In this document: positions 18,309-28,971 of the stretch, in pieces | Position numbering within the stretch: position 1 is the stretch's first letter | Layout: every line of letters starts with the position of its first letter | Source of the DNA: Dipetalonema caudispina | Lineage: Eukaryota; Nematoda; Chromadorea; Rhabditida; Onchocercidae | Direction of reading: 5' to 3' | NCBI GenBank assembly: GCA_013365325.1 | Contig: JABVXV010000539.1 | Coordinates: forward strand, 1-28,971 | DNA length: 28,971 nucleotides | Translations under genes and position numbers: made by a program | Notes under the pieces: model-generated | Seen by the model: only the letters and a program-made list of their open reading frames with translations | Databases searched by the model: none | What the model was told of the DNA's origin: nothing

Positions 18309-19990
18309 TGATGGATACTTTTCAGAGCTTAGATCAAAAAAATTTCAATTTTAAGCTAAAGATATTCCGACAGATGAACTTCCACAAAATTAGTAAAATT
18401 GGAAAATTGAACAATTTTTATTTCTATCCATGAATCATTGGCAATATGAGGAGAAGCAATAACTGGTTCAATGATTTAAAAGCAATCAATAATCTATTCT
18501 TCCTCATTATACATCATTTCCTATCTATGAAAAATTGCAGGTAACAATTTTGTAACGGTCCAATGCTTGATGTAACGAATCGTCGTAACTACTAATAACC
18601 ATAATTTCAGGAAATACCTTAATTTTTGCAACGATTTTGACCTTGATTGAGAGAAGTCTTCTTGTGTAGGTGTACCGAATCGAATCAGTGAAGCTGAAAT
18701 AATCGGTATCCAAAAATGTTCAGCGTTTGGTACTAATTTATGGCTACTAGTATTATTTACTTAATATTAAATTTTAATATTTGAATTGACCTAATCTGTA
18801 AATTCTATATTCAGTATTACATCATTTAAGTCAATAAAGTCAAATTTTTCATACTTAATTTGAAAAAAATATTTAATCAGATATTTTTCAAATAGGATTT
18901 ATCATAGATTTGAAATCAATAAATAACCGATATTTTAAATTATTATTTCCCTTTAATAGATCGAAAATTATTATATTTTGAGAAGCCTTCAATGGTATTG
19001 ATTACAATAGATTGTATCAATCAATTCTGTTTTTCGTAATTTTAAATTTAACAAAACGAATTACTATTTTAGGAATTAATTAACAAGAAAATGTTTAATT
19101 ACGAGAAAGGAAGTATATAAAATAAAGTAGCAAGGAAAGAAATGATACCAATTTGCTTACAGATGGGTAAGATGAGAGGAAAAGGTAGTAAGGAAAGAAG
19201 GGCGCAAAATTTATTACTATCGCTACCGCAACTGTGATAACAATTCGTACTATACAATCACATATTGCGCCCAAACATCTGTAATCCAAACTGACAAAGA
19301 TATTTACGGCAATGTATTAGATAGTTTAAGAAACAGGTGTCAACTATTAATAATTAACATTGAAATGTTAAACTTTATTTAAGTTAAAATTAAAATTTAA
19401 ACCATCAGATGATTTAATACCAAATGCCAATAGGCATTTAATAATTCATTTCTTGCTGGGCTTTAACATATGAATATCATTTTTTCGATCTCTACACAGT
19501 ATTTTTCATCCGTTAATTATTTCAAATACTTTCCGGTATCTCAAAAATTTGAATAGAAAAATAAAAGTTAAATGAAACATGTAGAAAGAGAAGAAAAAAA
19601 AGTATTGAATAAGTTCATTAACATTGCAAAAATTTCCGAATGATATTAAAAATCATTATAGATTTATCCGAGATGCGTAATATATCCAATCAATTAAGTA
19701 TAATTAAATTAAAGAAAAATAGCGTGGAAATTTTTATTAAGAAATATTCGCTATATTATTCGTTCATAGCACATATCGAACATAAATTATTTATTGTAAA
19801 ATTCTACAAACCCTCGGATTATCAGTGAGGAAAAATTAGTTTCAATAGTAATTTCCAAAAATAATTTAAAAACCAATTAATTAAGCTAAGCAAGTTAAAA
19901 ACTATGATTTACGAATTTAAGCAAAATATATGTACATTAATTCCTGCAATATATAACCTTTACTTCAATTCTAATTGTTTTCAAATAAAA

Positions 19991-20034
19991 TTATTTATTT
20001 ATTTATTTATTCAATTTTTTTTTTTTTTTTTTTT
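19991..20034 (+). repeat. (ATTT)n microsatellite followed by poly-T
   Basis: About five ATTT units, then a T run of about 20. It is similar to the tail of a short interspersed element on the minus strand, but no element body was recognised. Confidence 0.85.
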
Positions 20035-20672
20035 GTCAAATTCCTAACTTCTTATGACAGAGAATCAAAAAAAAAGAAAAAAAAGAAAAAATTTCGAGAT
20101 GAAATTTGTTCATAAATGAATAAAGTCTGATAGGAAGCAAAAGAATGGACTATGGCATTGAATTTTCGAGTATTTGGGCTTGGCTCATATTAGTAAGAGT
20201 GGTCAGGACAAATTATTTGGGTTGTCTTTCTGCATATCTCCTCTCATATTCCAGCTTACTAACATGATTAATCCATGAAGAGTTGCTAAATTATGTAATT
20301 CTCCTCCTACCATCATCTCTTCCTCTATCTAAATTCCCTAATTTTCAAGTTAAACATTTTAATTTCAACTTTGGAATTTCTCAGTAAAGTGATTCCAATG
20401 CTAATTAGCCCACCAAATAATAAATATATTTTACCGATATGCATAAATTTTATTTTTAATTGATATTACTAGATGCATACATATCTTTCAACATTAGGTT
20501 TTACAGACATAAGGAGATTTACCTAGGTTTAAAGATTAGTATCTTCTTACCTAACGAAATTAGCATTTCATCCAATTATTACTCATACCTTAAATACAAC
20601 TTACTAATTTCAAACTCAGCCAAAAATTCTTCGAAGTATAAAATCATTTTTTAATTTTTTTAAATTACTAAT

Positions 20673-20691
20673 AAAAAAAAAAAAAAAAAAA
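20673..20691 (+). repeat. Poly-A run (19 A)
   Basis: Homopolymer of 19 A with no adjacent coding signal. Confidence 0.95.
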
Positions 20692-22139
20692 TTATATTAG
20701 CGATGACGAGAAGATTTTCATTTTAGTAGAATGAAGCGAAATAATTTACATTGAAAAAGACGCTTCTCATTGCGTATAATACATTTGTCCTCCATTTTGT
20801 TGTTTGCTTAGATTTTTTTTTTCGTTTACATATCACACCGATAGTTTGCATGAATGAAATAAGAACTTGTACAGACAGACGTTCGTTTACTTTTTACGAA
20901 GAAATTCCATTCTCTTAATTATCTTTCTTTCACGTAACTTACAAATTATAATCAAGAAAATTGAGTCAAAAACAAATTTGAGTGAAATTATTATGGAAAG
21001 TTTCAACTAAAATCAAATAATCACTTCATATCTGATAATATTACTATAGATTAACTAAATGTTTCAATGTGGTATGATTTGATCAAACTTCCGAAAAACT
21101 TTTTCCCTATTGATAATCATTGGTACAATGTTGAGATATGTGTGTAATAAATACGCCATTACAACTGTGCAGTATTATTAGTATCTGTTTCCTGATAGAC
21201 TATTTCAAGATCTTTGAAAAACATTCAATGAAATAAATTTTTTGAATTCGCCACTAATAGACAGAGCTTTTTATCTGATTTAAACTTTTTTTAAATTTTC
21301 ATAGGACTATTTCATGTTTATTTTAGTCATCCCTATGCATGAATCGAACGATTAGCTAAAGATAGTAAGTTTAAATCAGACTTATTCGTATATCATAACC
21401 ATTTCTTTCTCATTCATTCTCTTCCATTCTTTATTTTAGTCCAACAATCATATCACTTATACCATATGCATTGGTTAACCCGAAATAAAGTTATTATCCT
21501 CCAAGGAATATGTTGACATGACATACATGTATCGATTATTCTTGCTGATGTATACTTTTTGGATCATTTCCGGTTTCAATAGATAGCGGTAGTTGTTAAA
21601 AGGAAGGCGATGTATTTCATTATTAATAAGAAGATAAGAAAAACGAATCCGACTTGAAATGGTTAGTTAGAAGGAAGCGGTAAAACAAAATAATGACTCC
21701 AACCACTAACAACATATTTTTGCGGACTGAATCAAAAGATACAATAGTGAAGAAAGGGATGATATAGGTGCTTGACCTTTTACAATTGACTCTCATTTGA
21801 CCATTGCTATTTGTGAAGCGAATTATGAGATGCAGGATAAGAACTCATTATGAAAGAAAGAAATGTAATCGGGAAATTTCAACTTGAGAAAAAAAAATTT
21901 TGCTGAATTTTCGTAATGTTTTATTGTTATAAATGGGTTAATATTGTTAATAAAAAAATCATAAAATCTACCATATTTCAAGTAAACATGCGGAAAACAA
22001 ACATTTCTGAAATAATTTCAGCATAAAGTTTGATAGCTGTTCTAAAACATACAAGTATATCAGAAATGAGCAGTATCATTAGCAACCATTTAAAGTGATA
22101 ATAAATTCAAGTTATCAATAGATGATTCATCAAGTTATC

Positions 22140-22277
22140 ATGCAATTAATAGCAACAGCACCAGTAAAATTAGCAACAGTAACAGAAGCTTCTATTGCTG
22201 TTACAATAAGTAGAGCAACGACTATTAGTGCTACTATATTAAGTTGTCAAGGAATAGTAATAGTTAGAGCTGGATGA
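22140..22277 (+). other. 45-codon Ala/Thr/Ile-rich ORF over degenerate AGC/ACA repeats
   Basis: ATG to TGA open frame starting MQLIATAPVKLATVTEAS. The DNA is a degraded trinucleotide-like tract (AGCAACAGCACCAG … AGCAACAGTAACAG), which explains both the open frame and the residue bias. It is probably a repeat, not a gene. Confidence 0.3.
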
Positions 22278-22792
22278 TAATATTCCTCCTTAGAGACATA
22301 TTATCGGGTGAGTTAATTAAGTCATAAAAGATGTAGAATATGGTAAGCGGAAGAAATGGATCTAACTTAGAAGAAAAGATGATTGTAGAAAACCCATAAA
22401 ATATTATTATTATTTCTCTCATACAGATCGACAACTAGTCGAAATTCCATCGGAGTAGACGATCAAACGACCGACTTATCACGGATATATATCGTTTCAC
22501 TAAGGTCATGCGCATTAGACTTCTTTCGAAGGGTTACGGATATTACAAAAGTGATTAATTTCATCAATTTGTAGTTGAATTGGTCGAATTTTGTTAAACT
22601 CGCAAAATTACCATTTCATGACTATATGTACTGGATGCTATGCTAATTACACGCTTAATGAAGCGAATATTAAAGCCAACAAATAGTCACTAAGATTAAC
22701 GAATTTTGGGCATTTAACAATCAATAAATTTAAAAAAAGAAGAGTTTCATTTTCAGAGCTTTTGTTGACCTCTGAACTCCAGTGCTGCATAC

Positions 22793-22845
22793 ATCAGCAA
22801 AAAGCCTAACAGAATCAGACTCGTTCAGTACTCTAGGTAATTGGG
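22793..22845 (-). CDS. Candidate upstream exon of the membrane-protein gene
   Basis: Preceded on the minus strand by an excellent pyrimidine tract ending TCTTTCCTAG. The exon begins with two bases completing a codon, then QLPRVLNESDSVRLFAD. Donor GAT|GTATGC is phase 0, matching the phase 0 start at 10740. A second phase 0 donor (GGA|GTTCAG, end 22778) would add VCSTG, retaining a cysteine. The pattern P-R-V-x-x-E-S-D-x-x-R-x-x-A-D-x-C loosely recalls the IL-17 block P-W-x-Y-x-x-D-x-D-x-x-R-Y-P-x-x-x-x-A-x-C. A third donor (CAGAG|GTCAAC) gives the wrong phase. The exon looks real; its membership across a 12-kb intron is inference. Confidence 0.4.
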
Positions 22846-24130
22846 CTAGGAAAGAATAGAGAGAACGATGATTGAGAGAAGGAGGAGGTGATTTTCTTAT
22901 AAAAATGATTGATGAGGTTCATCTAATCACAGCTGATCAGTTTTGAAGGTCGGATTGAAGTGGAAAACCCTTAAATGACATCAAATTAAGTCTGTAACCA
23001 CATTTTCCTTCCTTCTCACTTCCATTTTCGCTCTTTTTTTTTGAAATTAGTTTCAATTTGTCAGTCTTTCGATATAAAATGGATTAAATTACTTCAGATT
23101 ATAAAGAAACAAAATATAATTATGTCAAAGCTTCACTTTGAAATTTCAGTTTAGAAGTGAATTCCTTATGAAGAAATGGGAGCAATTTTCGAAACTTCAG
23201 ACCACATTTATTTTCTAGCATTTCTAAAATCGAATCCAATTCTGTCTATTGATCGGATTATATTTGATTATTGTTACTTTCAATGAATAGCAGAAAATTG
23301 AGTTTATATTTATGGACAACCTAAATCTTGACTAATATTACTGCTCATAGGTATTTCTTGCCTTCTTATGATCGTAGAATGCTTCAATTTTTGCAGATCT
23401 ATTGGTGAAATGCAAAATTTGAGAGGTGGAAAGGTCAAAAATGATTTCAACAAGTCAGCAGGAAACAAAAGAAGGTTATAAAAAGTATAGGAAACTGTTC
23501 CGATCCACTCAAAATGCGGAAATGAGTAAAATTTACAATTTGAGAAAGAATGAATGATAGAGTTTGCAAGGACAAATAGTTAGGATGTGAATGACACCGA
23601 TCGGTAATAAGTGGATACCTTTGTGAATGCAAAAAAGAAGAAACTTTTTATCACTTACTTCTTTAATGCATATCATTTTCCTTGAATTGATTTGATTTGG
23701 GGAGAGAATTCTATCAAAGGATCAAATTCAACACTAATATAATTAAATTCTTGAACTGATCTTTAAATCATACAGTTGTTTAGAACCGGCATCCTTACAT
23801 AAACTACTATTTCACGTAAATCATTTATTGATACAAAAAATGATGGTACAAATAGAAACTTTAAATAACCTAATTTAAGGACAAAAATTGTAAATGTTTG
23901 TTTTGTTTAAAAATATTAAAAATTTCTGATTTTAATTAAAAACGATTTAACATACAATCAGCAAAGAAATAATTATGCAAAAAATTTGGAAAACATCAAA
24001 AATACATAAATGTCTAGGTTGAATTTCAATTCACTAATGCAAATTATAAATAGTCAACATTTTCTCAGTAAATGTAGAAATGTTTATATGAAGCAGAAAA
24101 TAGATAAGTGAAGTCGATCAAAGGTGTGAA

Positions 24131-24248
24131 TTAAAATGAACCGATATTTGATTTGGATACTGTCATTTGTGAATTCTCCGTCAATAGATACCGCTTGTTA
24201 GGATCAATCATTTGACAATTTCCAATCTTTATCGGTGTAAAAATATTA
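24131..24248 (-). CDS. Candidate exon, unknown protein (…IDPNKRYLLTENSQ…)
   Basis: Acceptor TATTATATCAG; the open frame reads NIFTPIKIGNCQMIDPNKRY, then LLTENSQMTVSKSNIGSF stop. An internal donor AAGCG|GTATCT would cut it after PNKR. Composition looks coding, but neither end matches the phase of the candidate exon at 22845, so I cannot attach it to the membrane-protein gene. Confidence 0.22.
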
Positions 24249-24332
24249 CTGATATAATATATCATAGACCTTTCTAATCACTCAAAATCATATGTTCAGA
24301 ATATGGAAAGAATGTGTAAATTCTTTCTGTAG

Positions 24333-24359
24333 GATTTTTGCCGCATGTGGCAAAAAATC
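24333..24359. repeat. Hairpin GATTTTTGCC / GGCAAAAAATC
   Basis: Ten-base arms around the loop GCATGT, with one extra A in the right arm. Noncoding context. Confidence 0.85.
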
Positions 24360-24538
24360 ATTCAAAGAGGATAAATAGGAATGAGTGATGGATGAAGTCT
24401 ATCGTTCAGTTACAATCTATACTTGAATATTTCATTGAAAATGTGTAATAAAACTGACAGAATGGTGTAAAACAATGCATTTTAATAAAAAAGAGAAATT
24501 ATTACATTTGTAGTAAAGAAAAAAAGAAAAAACAAGAA

Positions 24539-24587
24539 CTATAGATATCATATTTTATTTCAAAAATTGCTATAGATATCATATTTA
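24539..24587 (+). repeat. Direct repeat CTATAGATATCATATTT
   Basis: Two copies about 31 bp apart, followed by a second short repeat, AAATTTCATCAA, near 24590 and 24635. Probably local slippage duplications. Confidence 0.8.
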
Positions 24588-25398
24588 AAAAATTTCATCA
24601 AACTTTTATCTTATTTTTTTAAAATAAATTTTAAAATTTCATCAAGTAAATTAACGCCAATTTTACGTTTTGATTTCAATTTATTAACAGCAATGAAAAA
24701 AGAAATGAATTTTGTTTATCGCTTTATTTTGTTTTCATTTTTAAATTTAAATCCCAAATTGTCATAATATCACTTTTAAGTCTTCAGTAACGATTTATCT
24801 TGTATGTAAATCTGTTGCAGAAATAGTTAAGATACATCTTCTTCAAATCAGTTCATTCAAAGTAATAGGGAAATCGAAAAGAAGAAAATTGACATGAAAT
24901 GACGAGTAAATTGATGGATTATGAAGGGTTGGCAATTGGGCAGTTCCGACAGAAAAATGATTTATTGACAAAAATTAACAAATGAATTCATTGATTTAGA
25001 AATAATTTTTATGGCGGCTAATGTTACTAAGCAAGAAATTTCATCATACTTGGCCAAAAATTAGCAACAAATTTTAGGCAACAAAAAAAAAAGAAGCAAA
25101 AATGTATATTAATTAGTTGATGAGCTTAGGGTATTGTTAAATATCACTTATATTGTAATTTGAATACGTATGGAAAAAATATTTGCATATTTCTTAACTT
25201 CAGATATAGAAAAGGGTGAAAGTTCATCTACACTTGTTACATTTCTAAGTATTACCATTTGTTTTGCATAGTTGACAAAAGGTCAAATGGGAAATGAATT
25301 ACATCGTGCACAACAGCTGGAGACAGGTGGCATGGAAACAAAGTGCATTGAACACTACTATCACCCTATGAAGATAAAAACAAATTGCGGTGCAAACA

Positions 25399-25418
25399 AT
25401 GCATGCATGCATGCATGC
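25399..25418. repeat. (ATGC)5 self-complementary microsatellite
   Basis: Five perfect ATGC units. Shorter GCATGCATGC clusters occur near 5430 and 10002-10035. Confidence 0.95.
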
Positions 25419-27662
25419 TTTCATCAATTCTATTATTGTCCTTGAAGAGTTATTTTATTGAATGAGAAGTACAATGTATCTATCAGAAGATAAAATTCAG
25501 GGATGTAATCCATGAATGAAAATAAAGTATAGCCTAACAAATGACGACTACCGATGTAAAATTTGATTTGGTTTTGCGACAAGGATGTGAACACGCAATA
25601 CTATAATTATGTCATTCTTAAAGATATTTTTTTAGTTTGAAATTTTATGAATCCAAATGTTAAGAAGTTCCATCGTTGATATTTATCTTTTTCCTGACAA
25701 TATTACTGTAACGATCAAAATGATTGGAGTAGTTAAGTGAGGAAACAACATCGATTTATAACCTAATTTATCAGTGAAGTTTGTTATCTCAATCAGTTTC
25801 AGTAAAAATGATATTGATGAATTTGCAAAAGTTTCTTTTTAATTCAAAAATTTCCCATAGTTGAATATTTATGCTAATTTGAAATTTCAAAAAGTAATTT
25901 CCGTCCCTTTTTTTGAGTCATCATGAGGAATATTGAAGAAATAATAACATTTAATTTCAAATTGATCCCATTTTTTTTTCTTTTTTTTCTTTTTTTTTTT
26001 GCAATGATGACAGCTGGAAGACGTTATTTCATTTTTTCATCATTGCAAAAGGTACCACTGATGTGATAGATAGTATCGTCTTGCTTGGAGGTCTGCCTTC
26101 TTGCAAGGTCATCGACCAGTATCCAAAAGATTGCTTCATTCTACACCATTACTCATAGTTAACAAAAAACTAAGGCCTTCAAATAGTGTTAAGGCACGAA
26201 ATTGTCTCTCATTACAAGAAAAAAAAGAAAAAAAAAATTAAAAGAGATAAGATAAAAAGAGCCGAAAATTCATTTCCGGTAATATGAAAATTATTCCACT
26301 AAAATCATTTCGTTTATAAATTTTAAATGAGGAAGAAAACAAATTGCTCCAAGCATTTATCGGCAATTATTTGTAATTTCGGCAATTTAAGAGAAAGTAT
26401 AATTGTTTTTGCTAACCTATAAATTATTTGAAATCAAGGAAACAATAAGTGAGCTTACTTTTAAGTTCTTGAATATTTTTTAGATTACTGTTTGCATATT
26501 GCATAGCAAATAATATGATGCAAACACATTACAGTATAAAATTATCCATCACTGACCAATGGCTAATCTAATAGTTCAATAATTTAATATGCTCAATGGT
26601 AATGCTTTGCTTAAAAATATCTTTTTTTTTTTTTTTTTCCCAGAACATTGAAGTGATACGTAGTGAAATCAATCTATTGAAGTGTTTGTTCAAGAAGTTC
26701 AAAAGTGTCTCATCTATTCGTTTTGTCTACTGTAACGTAAACTTATCTATCTTAAAATGACCACTAACGGAGATATGCATACAAACAAAGTTTAGAGGAA
26801 GTAAATTAACAGTTGTTGTTTGGAATGGGTAGCGGTCAGTTGAAAGAATTTCATCATTACCAGACACTTCAAATGTATTACACTCTAAGATCACATTTCA
26901 TCTTTATAACCTCCAGAGAAGATCACAAAATGAAAGCTAACAAAATTTACAATATTGTTTTATTCATTCATTTATTCTGATCTGTTATTTACCTTTTATC
27001 GTTAAGAATAGTATTACAACGAAAGATACAAAGAGATTTACACTGATTTTAATGAATTTTGAATTTTGATTTCGATAAAAAATCAATTTTCTATCCGCGT
27101 ATAATTTGAACGATGTCTTAATTAGGTCAATAATTTAAGATATCTGTCGTAGGAAAAAGTTTCTAACTGACAAAGCTTCAAAAAAAAAGTTGGAAAATTT
27201 CGAAAAATGCATTAATAATATAATTTATTTCTAACACTAACATTTTTACATCAAAAAGTAATACAGTAATTAAAGTTTTGTTAATTAAAAAAGTTTTTAA
27301 GAATATGTAATATTATTGCGAATAAAGGATGCAAGAATATTTCCTGCTGTTAATTTATGTTTTATTATTCAACTAAATAAAGTATATAATGATTGAAAGA
27401 CAATGAAAAGAATGTGCAGTAAATAATATTTATTGGAACAGGTGTGAAGCGGTCATTCAAAGAAATGTGCTAATAAATGTGAACATATTTAAAAAGGTGT
27501 AATTTTTGATAATCTCTAAGTGAATGGGAAATTGTATAAATTGAATACATCCTTAGTTTTAGAATTATTTATGAATGCATACAGATGGATAGTTTCAAAA
27601 GTGGACATTAAAACAGATAAATAGGATGATGCATACAAGTGGACAGACGAATAGTTTTAGGT

Positions 27663-27688
27663 AAAAAAAAAAAAAAAAAAAAAAAAAA
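27663..27688 (+). repeat. Poly-A run (26 A)
   Basis: The longest homopolymer in the window. No retroelement body or target duplication was recognised next to it. Confidence 0.95.
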
Positions 27689-28286
27689 GAAAACAATATA
27701 TTATGCTGAATTACTTCTACAGGATTTAATAATGATTTTGGTGAATTTGATAGGTACATGGAGGGATTAGAGTAGGGATTAGGAAAAATGCTTCAATTAT
27801 TTAATGTACCAGAAAATATGCAAGAATAATTAATGATTAAAAAATAACGAAACACAGGGAAACAATCATCATTGTCTATGATAAATATTTTGGAATGAAA
27901 AAAAAAAACCAAGTATTATTTTTTAAATTTAAAAAAATTTACAGGTAAATCAACGAGAACTTATTAAATTTCAGTTGAAATAAAAAACTTATCAGTAATT
28001 TTTGTTGATAATTATAAATGGTGAAATAATAAAATGTCTTTTTCGGGATTGTAAAAAAAAAACTCTCTCAGAGGAACTAACAGGGATAGTAAGATACTAA
28101 CGGGATGGAGAAAAAAAAAAGAAATGTCACATTGCCAGATAAGGACAAAATCTAAAATGATAATTAAGATAAGATTAATACATATTGATTGATATCTTAC
28201 TTTTGGAAAATTAATTGTATTTGAAACTGTAAAATCTAATAAATGATGAAAGTGGCAAGTCGAGAACTCTCAACTCTCTTCTACAG

Positions 28287-28490
28287 CTTTAACCCCTGTT
28301 ATATTAGCTATAATCGGATTACTGATATTCTCGTGCAGTGGGGATTCCATGACCTCAGCTGCTTACTATCCATTCCAAGAGCATCTTCATGGGGTTAGTT
28401 GTTCTATATATGTATATTCAGTATACACTTCACTTCCATTTGTATCAGGATTTTTCCGCTTTCAATTTCGTACAAATTGATGAGGATTGA
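28287..28490 (+). CDS. Candidate two-exon 3' end of a small secreted or membrane protein
   Basis: Exon 28287-28393 follows the acceptor CTCTCTTCTACAG and reads LTPVILAIIGLLIFSCSGDS, then MTSAAYYPFQEHLHG. Donor GGG|GTTAGT, a 55-nt intron and acceptor TTTGTATCAG join in phase 0 to 28449-28490, reading DFSAFNFVQIDED stop. The hydrophobic start resembles a signal peptide or anchor. No start codon was placed. Alternatives: unspliced read-through stays open to 28480, a second frame opens at an ATG (MKVASRELSTLFY…), and a 72-codon frame ends at 28653 (…DPVDHVNKA). Confidence 0.35.
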
Positions 28491-28971
28491 AATTAATAAC
28501 TGGGTATTACCTCAAATAATATTAGATCTAACTAACTCAGAGAGCTTTAGGAAAGCTAGAATAAAAAAGGATGAGGAAGAAGATAGTGCAAAAGAAGATG
28601 AAATAAATGACCTGAGGTTACATGACCCCGTGGATCATGTAAATAAGGCATAGTCCACAGTGTTGCTGTAGATAAACAAAATGAATCAAAGATATAACCA
28701 AAAATTGGCAACAATATCGGAAACTCTTACTAAATCACTTCAAATGAATGTCCTACCAGAAATTTGTTTTCTTAGTTTACTTGAAATAAAAAAATTGAAA
28801 TTAGTTTATTTGAATTAAGAAGTAACGAAGTATATGCAAAAAGCAATCGATAATTTATTTTAAAGCATTTTCGTAGTATCGAAAGATTACGAAAAGCTCG
28901 AAACAAAAGACAGGACAGAAAGGCCTATTACAATTCACGCCTATTTTTACGAGAAGAATTTTATCGATGAA

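Larger units (their letters stand above)
10741..22777. other. Long low-complexity stretch, probable intron or intergenic DNA
   Basis: No exon with convincing splice sites and phase was found. Open frames are AT-biased (for example the minus frame 16852-16505). It contains degenerate AGTAAAT-like and GAATAGAAT-like tracts (12640-13400), two palindromes (13426-13453, 13769-13795), a CT tract (18268-18308) and several homopolymers. Confidence 0.55.
22846..28286. other. Mostly unassigned AT-rich sequence
   Basis: Apart from the weak candidate at 24131-24248 and short repeats, nothing convincing was found. A minus frame at 23632-23447 is open but has no good acceptor. Confidence 0.5.

Noticed and set aside
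22463..22564. Minus ATG frame beginning MKLITFVISVT, signal-peptide-like
   Set aside because: Only 33 codons with no good donor. It lies downstream of the candidate ectodomain exon, so it cannot be that gene's first exon, and an opposite-strand frame is equally open.
23447..23632. Minus frame with SQRYPLITDRCHSHP, superficially like the IL-17 R-Y-P…C block
   Set aside because: Starts only at TTG, has no convincing acceptor, overlaps other open frames and has no phase link to the 22845 exon. Worth re-testing only if transcripts appear.

Overview
This window looks like part of a nematode nuclear chromosome, most likely filarial/spirurid (inference). The DNA is very AT-rich and full of poly-A/poly-T runs. 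There are no long bacterial-style ORFs, and the convincing coding sequence lies in short exons with nematode-type splice sites (TTTCAG, TTTTAG or TGCAG acceptors; GTAAG, GTATG or GTTTG donors). No rRNA, tRNA, CRISPR array, transposase or reverse transcriptase was recognised.

The main result is one minus-strand gene. By hand-joining splice sites I assembled nine exons between 10740 and 2710 whose phases agree at every junction, giving an open frame of 391 residues that is incomplete at its N-terminus. It encodes a single-pass type I-like membrane protein. A small extracellular domain ends in a GCECV motif and is followed by a proline-rich stalk, one hydrophobic helix, a basic stop-transfer segment and a cytoplasmic tail of about 260 residues. 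The tail has a YEEI tyrosine motif, a polyproline block and two possible C-termini, one ending in TYV (class I PDZ-ligand pattern). The ectodomain resembles the C-terminal half of an IL-17-type cystine knot (LPILSFRM, then about 20 residues, then GCECV). That family call is a memory-based judgement, not a search result. A further minus-strand exon at 22793-22845, about 12 kb upstream, may supply the N-terminal half. If so, most of the window is intron of one gene.

Layout: 1-2000 holds several competing coding candidates on both strands, the best being a 140-residue open exon on the minus strand (513-937). 2710-10740 holds the membrane-protein gene. 10741-22777 is mostly intron-like or intergenic low-complexity DNA with two palindromes. 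22778-22845 is the candidate upstream exon. 22846-28286 is mostly unassignable. 28287-28490 holds a possible two-exon plus-strand 3' end.

Because the composition leaves many frames open by chance, isolated ORFs were accepted only when splice signals, phase and residue composition agreed. Everything else is given low confidence or rejected.
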